Shown here piece by piece: positions 9,745 through 20,776 of a stretch of DNA of 64,000 nt. Each line of letters begins with the position of its first letter. The stretch's first letter is position 1. The position numbers and the translations under genes were made by a program. This DNA is from Antedon mediterranea. Taxonomy: Eukaryota > Echinodermata > Crinoidea > Comatulida > Antedonidae. A model generated the notes under the pieces. The model had not been told where the DNA came from, ran no database searches, and saw nothing but the letters and a program-made list of their open reading frames with translations. Location: NCBI RefSeq assembly GCF_964355755.1, contig NC_092675.1, forward strand, positions 8,755,312 to 8,819,311, in the 5' to 3' direction.

Positions 9745-12688
9745 TAACACAAAGAAAATAAACACAGAAAGTAATTATAATTTAGGAAATAATACTTTTA
9801 ATTTTAATTATCGAAGAAATAACATTATCAACATTGACAGAGATAATCTTTCTTTTTTTTACACTAATTGTGATACATTAACTAACAAAATCGCAGAACT
9901 CCGAATAAGAATAAATCAGCTTAAACCGGATATTATAATCTTAAATGAGATATTACCTAAACATTATCTGTATGAAATTGATGAGAACATTTTTAATTTA
10001 GAAGGTTATAATTTATTTAGTAAACTGGAACATAGAGGAGTCGCGATCCTAGTAAAAGATACATTGACTGTATTTCAGGTTGACATAGGTGGTTTTGATG
10101 AGAATATATTTGTGAATATTAAATTAAATGATATTAATGTTTTAATTGGTTGTGTTTATCGCAGTCCAAGTAGTCACGCGGACAAATTTGAGGATTTAAA
10201 AGATATTTTGGTTGCAGCAGACAAGTACAGGGCTGATCATATGATTGTTGCTGGCGATTTTAATTTTAAAGGGATAAACTGGAGTAGCAAAGGGTTATCA
10301 CAAAATGTGAACCAAAAATTTACCGATTTAATCGATGATTTAATGTGGCATCAACATGTAGACTGTCCGACAAGACATCGTACTGGAGAAGAATCTAATA
10401 TACTAGATTTAGTACTTTCAAGAGAAGAGTTTGATGTCTGTGATCTTATTAGTAGTGCACCATTGGGAAAGAGTGACCATGTTGTTTTAACCTTTAATCT
10501 TGCTTTAAGTTTTATAGAAAAAGAAAATGTCACTCCTACAAGAAATTACTACAAAGCCAACTACGAAGCTATTAGAACTAAAATAAAAGAATCGAAACTA
10601 AATATTGATATGTATGAACTTGATGGTGTTTCTATTGCTAATTCTCTCTATTCCCTGTTAGATTTCTGTATTTTACAGTATGTTCCTTTAAGGTCTAAAA
10701 CTAAAAGGTATAAGAAGCAGTGGATGAACGTCGAAACAGTGTCTATAGTTAAACAGAAACATAAAGCATGGAATAGATATCAGAGTAGAAGAACACCGGA
10801 AAGATGGAATGCTTATATTAAAGTTAGAAATGAGACAAATAAGGCAATAAAAAAAGCGAAGAAAAGTTTTGAATGCAAGTTGGCATCCGAGATAAAAGTG
10901 AATCCTAAGAGTTTCTGGAAATATTATAAGGAGAAAACTGGCAAAAAGACGGGCATTTCTGCATTAAAAGACGAGAGAGGAGAACTGATTGTAGATGATA
11001 GACAAAAAGCTGCACTCTTAAACCAAGCATTTGCAACAGTTTTTACTAAAGAAAATATTTCTGACATTCCCGTGCTTAAACTTAACCTTGATCATGAAGT
11101 CGAACCTTTGTATACTGTTGCATTTCCGGAGAATGAAATTCGAAAGCACCTATTAGCATTAGACATTTGTAAGTCTCCAGGACCAGATGGTGTGCACTCT
11201 CGACTTTTAAAAGAAACGGCAAATGAAATTAGTCCAATTCTCAGCACTTTATTTTCCAAGCTTTTACATGAGGGAACTATTCCTGAACAATGGAGGCAAG
11301 CTAATGTTTCACCAATCTATAAGAAAGGCTGTAAAACTAATCCTCTAAACTATAGGCCAGTGAGTTTAACGTCAATACTATGTAAAACCATGGAGACATT
11401 CATCAAGAATGAAATATCGAAACATATGGAAGATAATAAACTATTTTGTAACGAACAACATGGGTTTCGCAAGGGAAGATCCTGCAACACGCAACTGCTT
11501 GAGGCCACTGAGAAATGGTCTTCAATGATAGATGAAGGACACTCTGTCGATATCTTGTACTGTGATTTTCAAAAAGCTTTTGACTCTGTTCCACATGAAA
11601 GACTTCTCCATAAAATGCATACATATGGTATTCGTGGTGAATTGTTGAAATGGACTAAAATATACTTGTCAAATCGTGTCCAGCGAGTGGTGGTAAATGG
11701 CGAAGTTTCGGATTGGATATCGGTCCAGAGTGGTATTCCTCAAGGGAGTGTATATGGTGTAATCTGCTTTACAATATTTATCAACGATCTGCCTCAATTA
11801 GTTAAGTCACCTCTTTTTTTGTTTGCTGATGATTCAAAGACATACAAAGCTGTTGATTCAGACATAGATGCTCTTGATTTTCAGGCGGACATTGATAAGA
11901 TGTATAAATGGTCAGTAAAGTGGCAGTTGCCCTTTAATATTAATAAATGTAAGGTTATGCATCTCGGTAAAAAATCCTTGAACACAACATACTTTATGGG
12001 AACAGGTTCAGATAGAATTCAGTTAGGAGTTGTAACTCAGATGAGAGATCTTGGTGTTTTAGTTGATAATAAATTGAATTTTCATGATCATATCGTTGAA
12101 GTTGTTAAAAAGGCTAACTCTAGACTTGGTTTAATTAAGAGAACCTTTGAATATTTAGACAGTCATTTAGTGTCTATCCTTTATAAATCAATGGTTAGAC
12201 CGATTTTAGAATATTCTAGTACGGCTTGTCTTCCTCAGTTTGTTGGTGATTCTATTCTCTTAGAAAAAGTTCAGCAAAGAGCCACAAAACTTGCTGTGGA
12301 AATTAAAACTCAACCATATAGTGACCGAATGAAATTTATGAAACTGCCATCATTAGCATTTCGAAGAAAGAGGTCTTGCTGCTTACAGATTTTTAGAATG
12401 ATACAAAAGTATGATAATGTTAATCCGGGTGTCTTTTTTGAATTAGCACCATCTACTGTAACTAGAGGCCACAATTTTAAAATTAAAAAAGTTCATAGTA
12501 AATCGAAACACAGACAGAAATTCTTTTCAATATCTGCAGTAAATGATTGGAATAGTTTGCCATATCATATAGTAAATGCATCCTCTATAAATAATTTTAA
12601 AACCCATCTTGAAACACACTGGAAAACCCACAACCTAAAGTTTGAGCCATATAACCAAGATGTTCAAAGAGGGACTCACAAACCTTAA
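9680..12688 (+). CDS. Retrotransposon ORF2: endonuclease-reverse transcriptase
   Basis: Open for about 1002 codons from the stop at 9677-9679. The APE-like endonuclease begins near 9850 (YTNCD...NK). It includes the metal-binding Glu in IILNE (about 9938-9952), the GDFN motif (10253-10264) and SDH (10472-10480). Reverse transcriptase follows with PGPDG (about 11178), the motif A Asp in YCDFQKAFD (about 11558-11584), GIPQGS (about 11733) and FADD (11821-11832) as the catalytic centre. No RNase H domain is seen. No in-frame ATG occurs before GDFN (first Met at about 10241), so a start at any ATG would lose the N-terminal endonuclease. Translation probably depends on reinitiation or a +1 shift from ORF1, with which it overlaps. 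This protein would nick the target and prime cDNA synthesis there. Confidence 0.88.
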   Translation, partial: RCPFGQAQTTTLRSNNTRHNTNNTKKINTESNYNLGNNTFNFNYRRNNIINIDRDNLSFFYTNCDTLTNKIAELRIRINQLKPDIIILNEILPKHYLYEIDENIFNLEGYNLFSKLEHRGVAILVKDTLTVFQVDIGGFDENIFVNIKLNDINVLIGCVYRSPSSHADKFEDLKDILVAADKYRADHMIVAGDFNFKGINWSSKGLSQNVNQKFTDLIDDLMWHQHVDCPTRHRTGEESNILDLVLSREEFDVCDLISSAPLGKSDHVVLTFNLALSFIEKENVTPTRNYYKANYEAIRTKIKESKLNIDMYELDGVSIANSLYSLLDFCILQYVPLRSKTKRYKKQWMNVETVSIVKQKHKAWNRYQSRRTPERWNAYIKVRNETNKAIKKAKKSFECKLASEIKVNPKSFWKYYKEKTGKKTGISALKDERGELIVDDRQKAALLNQAFATVFTKENISDIPVLKLNLDHEVEPLYTVAFPENEIRKHLLALDICKSPGPDGVHSRLLKETANEISPILSTLFSKLLHEGTIPEQWRQANVSPIYKKGCKTNPLNYRPVSLTSILCKTMETFIKNEISKHMEDNKLFCNEQHGFRKGRSCNTQLLEATEKWSSMIDEGHSVDILYCDFQKAFDSVPHERLLHKMHTYGIRGELLKWTKIYLSNRVQRVVVNGEVSDWISVQSGIPQGSVYGVICFTIFINDLPQLVKSPLFLFADDSKTYKAVDSDIDALDFQADIDKMYKWSVKWQLPFNINKCKVMHLGKKSLNTTYFMGTGSDRIQLGVVTQMRDLGVLVDNKLNFHDHIVEVVKKANSRLGLIKRTFEYLDSHLVSILYKSMVRPILEYSSTACLPQFVGDSILLEKVQQRATKLAVEIKTQPYSDRMKFMKLPSLAFRRKRSCCLQIFRMIQKYDNVNPGVFFELAPSTVTRGHNFKIKKVHSKSKHRQKFFSISAVNDWNSLPYHIVNASSINNFKTHLETHWKTHNLKFEPYNQDVQRGTHKP

Positions 12689-12707
12689 CAGGTTTATAGT
12701 CTAAAGG

Positions 12708-12727
12708 TCAAGGTAAATCAAGGTAAA
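12708..12727 (+). repeat. 3'-terminal tandem repeat of retrotransposon
   Basis: Two perfect copies of TCAAGGTAAA end the element directly against array sequence. It is probably the template-recognition end for the reverse transcriptase. Confidence 0.8.
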
Positions 12728-13057
12728 ACAACGCGGCCTGAATCTTTTGTACATGCCGCTATTGTGTTATGCTTCTTTGTACAGTGTTATTGTTTCCTTT
12801 ATATTATCTTTTTAAGAACCTCAGTATAACTTTTTAAATTATACTAAACAAAGTTGAATTTACCTTTCAAGTATGTGTTTCTTCAACAGAAGTGGGTGTA
12901 AATACCAACGTCATGGTTTCAGCAGCTGCTAATTTCAATCCTAGAAAATGTTCTATAATAAATGAACAAAACTATTAGGTTATAGGATATATATGTTTAT
13001 AGAGATTTTGACAGTGAATATAAGATTTATATATACTTGAACCGCAAGTAACCGAAC
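12728..13057 (+). repeat. Unit 6 linker, right of retrotransposon
   Basis: Resumes the linker at ACAACGCGGCC and runs to the unit 7 leader promoter. Confidence 0.85.
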
Positions 13058-13176
13058 GTCTACAATCATACCACGTTGAAAACACCGGTTCTCGTCCGAA
13101 CACCGTAGTTAAACAACGTCGGGCCTCGTTAGTACTTGGATGGGAGACCGCCTGGGAATACCTGGTGTCGTAGACC
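13058..13176 (+). rRNA. 5S rRNA copy, unit 7 leader
   Basis: C9T, C49T, G70C. Confidence 0.78.
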
Positions 13177-13294
13177 TATGTTTAACTTTTTTAAATTATA
13201 CTAAACAAAGTTTATTTTACCTTTCAATTATGTTTTTATGACATTAACTATAAGATCTTTCTAAGTTATAATCTTGAACCGCAAGTAACCGAAC

Positions 13295-13413
13295 GTCTAC
13301 AACCATACCACGTTGAAAACACCGGTTCTCCTCCGAACACCGCAGTTAAACAACGTCGGGCCTGGTTAGTACTTGGATGGGAGACCGCCTGGGAATACCT
13401 TGTGTCGTAGACC
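13295..13413 (+). rRNA. 5S rRNA copy, unit 7
   Basis: G37C, G107T. Confidence 0.8.
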
Positions 13414-13530
13414 TATGTTTAACTTTTTTAAATTATACTAAACAATGTTTATTTTACCTTTCAATTATGTTTTTTGACAGTAACTATAAGATCTTTCTCA
13501 GTTATAATCTTGAAACGCAAGTAACCGAAT

Positions 13531-13649
13531 GTCTACAACCATACCACGTTGAAAACACCGGTTCTCGTCGGAACACCGCAGTTAAACAACGTCGGGCCTG
13601 GTTAGTACTTGGATGGGAGACCGCCTGGGAATACCTGGTGTCGTAGACC
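13531..13649 (+). rRNA. 5S rRNA copy, unit 7
   Basis: C40G; upstream motif has GAAACGC. Confidence 0.8.
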
Positions 13650-13767
13650 TATGTTTAACTTTTTTAAATTATACTAAATAAAGTTTATTTTACCTTTCAA
13701 TTATATTTTTATGACAGTAACTATAAGATCTTTCTAAGTTATAATCTTGAACCGCAAGTAACCGAAC

Positions 13768-13886
13768 GTCTACAACCATACCACGTTGAAAACACCGGTT
13801 CTCCTCCGATAACCGCAGTTAAACAACGTCGGGCCTGGTTAGTACTTGGATGGGAGACCGCCTGGGAATACCTGGTGTCGTAGACC
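13768..13886 (+). rRNA. 5S rRNA copy, unit 7
   Basis: G37C, A43T, C44A. Confidence 0.78.
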
Positions 13887-14004
13887 TATGTTTAACTTTT
13901 TATAAATTATACTAAACAATGTTTATTTTACCTTTCAATTATGTTTTTTGACAGTAACTATAAGATCTTTCTCAGTTATAATCTTGAACCGCAAGTAAAC
14001 GAAT

Positions 14005-14123
14005 GTCTACAACCATACCACGTTAAAAACACCGGTTCTCGTCCGAACACCGCAGTTAAACAACGTCGGGCCTCGTTAGTACTTGGATGGGAGAACACCA
14101 GGGAATACGTGGTGTCGTAGACC
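14005..14123 (+). rRNA. 5S rRNA copy, unit 7, helix V compensated
   Basis: G21A, G70C, C91A, G93A, T96A and C105G. The 70/105 pair is exchanged from G-C to C-G. Confidence 0.78.
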
Positions 14124-14241
14124 TATGTTTAACTTTTTTAAATTATACTAAATAAAGTTTATTTTACCTTTCAATTATATTTTTATGACAGTAACTATAA
14201 GATCTTTCAAAGTTATAATCTTGAACCGCAAGTAACCGAAT

Positions 14242-14924
14242 GTCTACAACCGTACCAGGTTGCCTAGCCTGTGAATATCTGTTGTCGTACACCTGTTTTT
14301 ATCTTTTTAATAATCCTAAAATATAGTCTCGTTTAAGTGTTTCTATTTTCCAAAAATGTGTTTATACTGTTGATGATAGTATAAGTTAAGTAAATAAATT
14401 CAAACTGTAACCGCAATTAATCGAAAGTTTTTCAACTAAACTGCATTGAAAACAACGGTTCTCGTCCGATCACTGAAGTTAAACAAGTTGTTGTTCAAAG
14501 ACATGTTTGTTGTTGTATGTTGCTGCTGTGGTGACGGTACAAACGTCACTGTACTACGCGGGCGTCCACTTGTGTGCGCGTTTGATTCTTAGCAACAACG
14601 CGGCCTGAATCTTTTGTACATGCCGCTATTGTGTTATGCTTCTTTGTACAGTGTTATTGTTTCCTTTATATTATCTTTTTAAGAACCTCAGTATAACTTT
14701 TTAAATTATACTAAACAAAGTTGAATTTACCTTTCAAGTATGTGTTTTTTCAACAGAAGTGGGTGTAAATACCAACGTCATGGTTTCAGCAGCTGCTAAT
14801 TTCAATCCTAGAAAATGTTCTATAATAAATGAACAAAACTATTAGGTTATAGGATATATATGTTTATTGAGATTTTGACAGTGAATATAAGATTTATATA
14901 TACTTGAACCGCAAGTAACCGAAC
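14242..14924 (+). repeat. Unit 7 tail: 5S relics and linker
   Basis: Relic A 14242-14293, relic B 14428-14487, full linker. Confidence 0.85.
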
Positions 14925-15042
14925 GTCTACAATCATACCACGTTGAAAACACCGGTTCTCGTCCGAACACCGCAGTTAAACAACGTCGGCCTCGTTAGTA
15001 CTTGGATGGGAGACCGCCTGGGAATACCTGGTGTCGTAGACC
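14925..15042 (+). rRNA. 5S rRNA copy, unit 8 leader (118 nt)
   Basis: C9T, one G lost from 64-66, and G70C. Confidence 0.75.
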
Positions 15043-15161
15043 TATGTTTAACTTTTTTAAATTATACTAAAAAAAGTTTATTTTACCTTTCAATTATGTT
15101 TTTATGACAGTAACCTATAAGATCTTTCTAAGTTATAATCTTGAACCGCAAGTAACCGAAC

Positions 15162-15280
15162 GTCTACAACCATACCACGTTGAAAACACCGGTTCTCCTC
15201 CGAACACCGCAGTTAAACAACGTCGGGCCTGGTTAGTACTTGGATGGGAGACCGCCTGGGAATACCTTGTGTCGTAGACC
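15162..15280 (+). rRNA. 5S rRNA copy, unit 8
   Basis: G37C, G107T. Confidence 0.8.
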
Positions 15281-15397
15281 TATGTTTAACTTTTTTAAAT
15301 TATACTAAACAATGTTTATTTTACCTTTCAATTATGTTTTTTGACAGTAACTATAAGATCTTTCTCAGTTATAATCTTGAACCGCAAGTAACCGAAT

Positions 15398-15516
15398 GTC
15401 TACAACCATACCACGTTGAAAACACCGGTTCTCGTCCGAACACCGCAGTTAAACAACGTCGGGCCTGGTTAGTACTTGGATGGGAGACCGCCTGGGAATA
15501 CCTGGTGTCGTAGACC
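15398..15516 (+). rRNA. 5S rRNA copy, unit 8
   Basis: Consensus. Confidence 0.85.
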
Positions 15517-15634
15517 TATGTTTAACTTTTTTAAATTATACTAAATAAAGTTTATTTTACCTTTCAATTATATTTTTATGACAGTAACTATAAGATCTTT
15601 CTAAGTTATAATCTTGAACCGCAAGTAACCGAAC

Positions 15635-15753
15635 GTCTACAACCATACCACGTTGAAAACACCGGTTCTCCTCCGAACACCGCAGTTAAACAACGTCGGG
15701 CCTGGTTAGTACTTGGATGGGAGACCGCCTGGGAATACCTGGTGTCGTAGACC
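15635..15753 (+). rRNA. 5S rRNA copy, unit 8
   Basis: G37C. Confidence 0.83.
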
Positions 15754-15870
15754 TATGTTTAACTTTTATAAATTATACTAAACAATGTTTATTTTACCTT
15801 TCAATTATGTTTTTTGACAGTAACTATAAGATCTTTCTCAGTTATAATCTTGAACCGCAAGTAACCGAAT

Positions 15871-16548
15871 GTCTACAACCGTACCAGGTTGCCTAGCCTG
15901 TGAATATCTGTTGTCGTACACCTGTTTTTATCTTTTTAATAATCCTAAAATATAGTCTCGTTTAAGTGTTTCTATTTTCCAAAAATGTGTTTATACTGTT
16001 GATGATAGTATAAGTAAATAAATTCAAACTGTAACCGCAATTAATCGAAAGTTTTTCAACTAAACTGCATTGAAAACAACGGTTCTCGTCCGATCACTGA
16101 AGTTAAACAAGTTGTTGTTCAAAGACATGTTTGTTGTTGTATGTTGCTGCTGTGGTGACGGTACAAACGTCACTGTACTACGCGGGCGTCCACTTGTGTG
16201 CACGTTTGATTCTTAGCAACAACGCGGCCTGAATCTTTTGTACATGCCGCTATTGTGTTATGCTTCTTTGTACAGTGTTATTGTTTCCTTTATATTATCT
16301 TTTTAAGAACCTTAGTATAACTTTTTAAATTATACTAAACAAAGTTGAATTTACCTTTCAAGTATGTGTTTCTTCAACAGAAGTGGGTGTAAATACCAAC
16401 GTCATGGTTTCAGCAGCTGCTAATTTCAATCCTAGAAAATGTTCTATAATAAATGAACAAAACTATTAGGTTATAGGATATATATATTTATAGAGATTTT
16501 GACAGTGAATATAAGATGTATATATACTTGAACCGCAAGTAACCGAAC
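15871..16548 (+). repeat. Unit 8 tail: 5S relics and linker
   Basis: Relic A 15871-15922, relic B 16052-16111, full linker. Confidence 0.85.
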
Positions 16549-16667
16549 GTCTACAACCATACCACGTTGAAAACACCGGTTCTCGTCCGAACACCGCAGT
16601 TAAACAACGTCGGGCCTGGTTAGTACTTGGATGGGAGACCGCCTGGGAATACCTGGTGTCGTAGACC
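16549..16667 (+). rRNA. 5S rRNA copy, unit 9 leader
   Basis: Consensus. Confidence 0.85.
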
Positions 16668-16785
16668 TATGTTTAACTTTTTTAAATTATACTAAATAAA
16701 GTTTATTTTACCTTTCAATTATATTTTTATGACAGTAACTATAAGATCTTTCTAAGTTATAATCTTGAACCGCAAGTAACCGAAC

Positions 16786-16904
16786 GTCTACAACCATACC
16801 ACGTTGAAAACACCGGTTCTCGTCCGAACACCGCAGTTAAACAACGTCGGGCCTGGTTAGTACTTGGATGGGAGACCGCCTGGGAATACCTGGTGTCGTA
16901 GACC
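16786..16904 (+). rRNA. 5S rRNA copy, unit 9
   Basis: Consensus. Confidence 0.85.
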
Positions 16905-17021
16905 TATGTTTAACTTTTTTAAATTATACTAAACAATGTTTATTTTACCTTTCAATTATGTTTTTTGACAGTAACTATAAGATCTTTCTCAGTTATAATC
17001 TTGAACCGCAAGTAACCGAAC

Positions 17022-17140
17022 GTCTACAACCATACCACGTTGAAAACACCGGTTCTCCTCCGAACACCGCAGTTAAACAACGTCGGGCCTGGTTAGTACT
17101 TGGATGGTAGACCGCCTGGGAATACCTGGTGTCGTAGACC
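17022..17140 (+). rRNA. 5S rRNA copy, unit 9
   Basis: G37C and G87T, the latter in the intermediate element. Confidence 0.78.
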
Positions 17141-17257
17141 TATGTTTAACTTTTTTAAATTATACTAAACAATGTTTATTTTACCTTTCAATTATGTTTT
17201 TTGACAGTAACAATAAGATCTTTCTCAGTTATAATCTTGAACCGCAAGTAACCGAAT

Positions 17258-17408
17258 GTCTACAACCGGCCGTACCAGGTTGCCTAGCCTGTGAACATCT
17301 GTTGTCGTACACCTGTTTTTATCTTTTTAATAATCCTAAAATATAGTCTCGTTTAACTGGTTAGTACTTGGATGGGAGACCGCCTGGGAATACCTGGTGT
17401 CGTAGCCC
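17258..17408 (+). pseudogene. Recombinant 5S relics in unit 9
   Basis: A relic A with an extra GGCC (17258-17313) is followed by a short piece of tail. At 17357 this is joined directly to the 3' half of a 5S copy (17357-17408, bases ~69-119, with A117C). The join fuses a tail to the middle of a body gene, a clear unequal-exchange scar. Confidence 0.85.
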
Positions 17409-17526
17409 TATGTTTAACTTTTTTAAATTATACTAAATAAAGTTTATTTTACCTTTCAATTATATTTTTATGACAGTAACTATAAGATCTTTCAAAGTTA
17501 TAATCTTGAACCGCAAGTAACCGAAT

Positions 17527-18204
17527 GTCTACAACCGTACCAGGTTGCCTAGCCTGTGAATATCTGTTGTCGTACACCTGTTTTTATCTTTATAATAATC
17601 CTAAAATATAGTCTCGTTTAAGTGTTTCTATTTTCCAAAAATGTGTTTATACTGTTGATGATAGTATAAGTAAATAAATTCAAACTGTAACCGCAATTAA
17701 TCGAAAGTTTTTCAACTAAACTGCATTGAAAACAACGGTTCTCGTCCGATCACTGAAGTTAAACAAGTTGTTGTTCAAAGACATGTTTGTTGTTGTATGT
17801 TGCTGCTGTGGTGACGGTACAAACGTCACTGTACTACGCGGGCGTCCACTTGTGTGCGCGTTTGATTCTTAGCAACAACGCGGCCTGAATCTTTTGTACA
17901 TGCCGCTATTGTGTTATGCTTCTTTGTACAGTGTTATTGTTTCCTTTATATTATCTTTTTAAGAACCTCAGTATAACTTTTTAAATTATACTAAACAAAG
18001 TTGAATTTACCTTTCAAGTATGTGTTTCTTCAACAGAAGTGGGTGTAAATACCAACGTCATGGTTTCAGCAGCTGCTAATTTCAATCCTAGAAAATGTTC
18101 TATAATAAATGAACAAAACTATTAGGTTATAGGATATATATGTTTATATAGATTTTGACAGTGAATATAAGATTTATATATACTTGAACCGCAAGTAACC
18201 GAAC
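17527..18204 (+). repeat. Unit 9 tail: 5S relics and linker
   Basis: Relic A 17527-17578, relic B 17708-17767, full linker. Confidence 0.85.
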
Positions 18205-18322
18205 GTCTAGAATCATACCACGTTGAAAACACCGGTTCTCGTCCGAACACCGCAGTTAAACAACGTCGGCCTCGTTAGTACTTGGATGGGAGACCGCCTG
18301 GGAATACCTGGTGTCGTAGACC
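18205..18322 (+). rRNA. 5S rRNA copy, unit 10 leader (118 nt)
   Basis: C6G (helix I), C9T, one G lost from 64-66, G70C. Confidence 0.72.
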
Positions 18323-18441
18323 TATGTTTAACTTTTTTAAATTATACTAAACAAAGTTTATTTTACCTTTCAATTATGTTTTTATGACAGTAACCTATAA
18401 GATCTTTCTAAGTTATAATCTTGAACCGCAAGTAACCGAAC

Positions 18442-18560
18442 GTCTACAACCATACCACGTTGAAAACACCGGTTCTCCTCCGAACACCGCAGTTAAACAA
18501 CGTCTGGCCTGGTTAGTACTTGGATGGGAGACCGCCTGGGAATACCTTGTGTCGTAGACC
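18442..18560 (+). rRNA. 5S rRNA copy, unit 10
   Basis: G37C, G64T, G107T. Confidence 0.78.
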
Positions 18561-18677
18561 TATGTTTAACTTTTTTAAATTATACTAAACAATGTTTATT
18601 TTACCTTTCAATTATGTTTTTTGACAGTAACTATAAGATCTTTCTCAGTTATAATCTTGAACCGCAAGTAACCGAAT

Positions 18678-18796
18678 GTCTACAACCATACCACGTTGAA
18701 AACACCGGTTCTCGTCCGAACACCGCAGTTAAACAACGTCGGGCCTGGTTAGTACTTGGATGGGAGACCGCCTGGGAATACCTGGTGTCGTAGACC
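18678..18796 (+). rRNA. 5S rRNA copy, unit 10
   Basis: Consensus. Confidence 0.85.
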
Positions 18797-18914
18797 TATG
18801 TTTAACTTTTTTAAATTATACTAAATAAAGTTTATTTTACCTTTCAATTATATTTTTATGACAGTAACTATAAGATCTTTCTAAGTTATAATCTTAAACC
18901 GCAAGTAACCGAAC

Positions 18915-19033
18915 GTCTACAACCATACCACGTTGAAAACACCGGTTCTCCACCGAACACCGCAGTTAAACAACGTCGGGCCTGGTTAGTACTTGGATGG
19001 GAGACCGCCTGGGAATACCTGGTGTCGTAGACC
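18915..19033 (+). rRNA. 5S rRNA copy, unit 10
   Basis: G37C, T38A. Confidence 0.8.
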
Positions 19034-19151
19034 TATGTTTAACTTTTTATAAATTATACTAAACAATGTTTATTTTACCTTTCAATTATGTTTTTTGACA
19101 GTAACTATAAGATCTTTCTCAGTTATAATCTTGAACCGCAAGTAAACGAAT

Positions 19152-19270
19152 GTCTACAACCATACCACGTTGAAAACACCGGTTCTCGTCCGAACACCGC
19201 AGTTAAACAACGTCGGGCCTCGTTAGTACTTGGATGGGAGAACACCAGGGAATACGTGGTGTCGTAGACC
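19152..19270 (+). rRNA. 5S rRNA copy, unit 10, helix V compensated
   Basis: G70C, C91A, G93A, T96A, C105G. Confidence 0.78.
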
Positions 19271-19388
19271 TATGTTTAACTTTTTTAAATTATACTAAAT
19301 AAAGTTTATTTTACCTTTCAATTATATTTTTATGACAGTAACTATAAGATCTTTCAAAGTTATAATCTTGAACCGCAAGTAACCGAAT

Positions 19389-20066
19389 GTCTACAACCGT
19401 ACCAGGTTGCCTAGCCTGTGAATATCTGTTGTCGTACACCTGTTTTTATCTTTATAATAATCCTAAAATATAGTCTCGTTTAAGTGTTTCTATTTTCCAA
19501 AAATGTGTTTATACTGTTGATGATAGTATAAGTAAATAAATTCAAACTGTAACCGCAATTAATCGAAAGTTTTTCAACTAAACTGCATTGAAAACAACGG
19601 TTCTCGTCCGATCACTGAAGTTAAACAAGTTGTTGTTCAAAGACATGTTTGTTGTTGTATGTTGCTGCTGTGGTGACGGTACAAACGTCACTGTACTACG
19701 CGGGCGTCCACTTGTGTGCGCGTTTGATTCTTAGCAACAACGCGGCCTGAATCTTTTGTACATGCCGCTATTGTGTTATGCTTCTTTGTACAGTGTTATT
19801 GTTTCCTTTATATTATCTTTTTAAGAACCTCAGTATAACTTTTTAAATTATACTAAACAAAGTTGAATTTACCTTTCAAGTATGTGTTTCTTCAACAGAA
19901 GTGGGTGTAAATACCAACGTCATGGTTTCAGCAGCTGCTAATTTCAATCCTAGAAAATGTTCTATAATAAATGAACAAAACTATTAGGTTATAGGATATA
20001 TATGTTTATATAGATTTTGACAGTGAATATAAGATTTATATATACTTGAACCGCAAGTAACCGAAC
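19389..20066 (+). repeat. Unit 10 tail: 5S relics and linker
   Basis: Relic A 19389-19440, relic B 19570-19629, full linker. Confidence 0.85.
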
Positions 20067-20184
20067 GTCTAGAATCATACCAAGTTGAAAACACCGGTTC
20101 TCGTCCGAACACCGCAGTTAAACAACGTCGGCCTCGTTAGTACTTGGATGGGAGACCGCCTGGGAATACCTGGTGTCGTAGACC
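20067..20184 (+). rRNA. 5S rRNA copy, unit 11 leader (118 nt)
   Basis: C6G, C9T, C17A, one G lost from 64-66, G70C. Confidence 0.72.
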
Positions 20185-20303
20185 TATGTTTAACTTTTTT
20201 AAATTATACTAAACAAAGTTTATTTTACCTTTCAATTATGTTTTTATGACAGTAACCTATAAGATCTTTCTAAGTTATAATCTTGAACCACAAGTAACCG
20301 AAC

Positions 20304-20422
20304 GTCTACAACCATACCACGTTGAAAACACCGGTTCTCCTCCGAACACCGCAGTTAAACAACGTCTGGCCTGGTTAGTACTTGGATGGGAGACCGCCTG
20401 GGAATACCTTGTGTCGTAGACC
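20304..20422 (+). rRNA. 5S rRNA copy, unit 11
   Basis: G37C, G64T, G107T. Confidence 0.78.
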
Positions 20423-20539
20423 TATGTTTAACTTTTTTAAATTATACTAAACAATGTTTATTTTACCTTTCAATTATGTTTTTTGACAGTAACTATAAGA
20501 TCTTTCTCAGTTATAATCTTGAACCGCAAGTAACCGAAT

Positions 20540-20658
20540 GTCTACAACCATACCACGTTGAAAACACCGGTTCTCGTCCGAACACCGCAGTTAAACAACG
20601 TCGGGCCTGGTTAGTACTTGGATGGGAGACCGCCTGGGAATACCTGGTGTCGTAGACC
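20540..20658 (+). rRNA. 5S rRNA copy, unit 11
   Basis: Consensus. Confidence 0.85.
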
Positions 20659-20776
20659 TATGTTTAACTTTTTTAAATTATACTAAATAAAGTTTATTTT
20701 ACCTTTCAATTATATTTTTATGACAGTAACTATAAGATCTTTCTAAGTTATAATCTTAAACCGCAAGTAACCGAAC

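Larger units (their letters stand above)
8460..12727 (+). mobile_element. CR1/L2-like non-LTR retrotransposon
   Basis: An insertion of about 4.27 kb splits the linker of array unit 6. It has a 424-bp 5' leader, a PHD-finger ORF1, an ORF2 with APE endonuclease and reverse transcriptase but no RNase H, and a 3' UTR of only about 40 bp. It ends in two copies of TCAAGGTAAA rather than poly(A), as is typical of CR1/L2-group elements whose reverse transcriptase recognises short 3' repeats. At most 3-4 bp (ACA or AACA) are shared by the two flanks, so there is no long target duplication. Both frames are open, so it looks young and possibly competent. The clade assignment is from motifs and layout; a tree of the reverse transcriptase would settle it. 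Confidence 0.9.
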
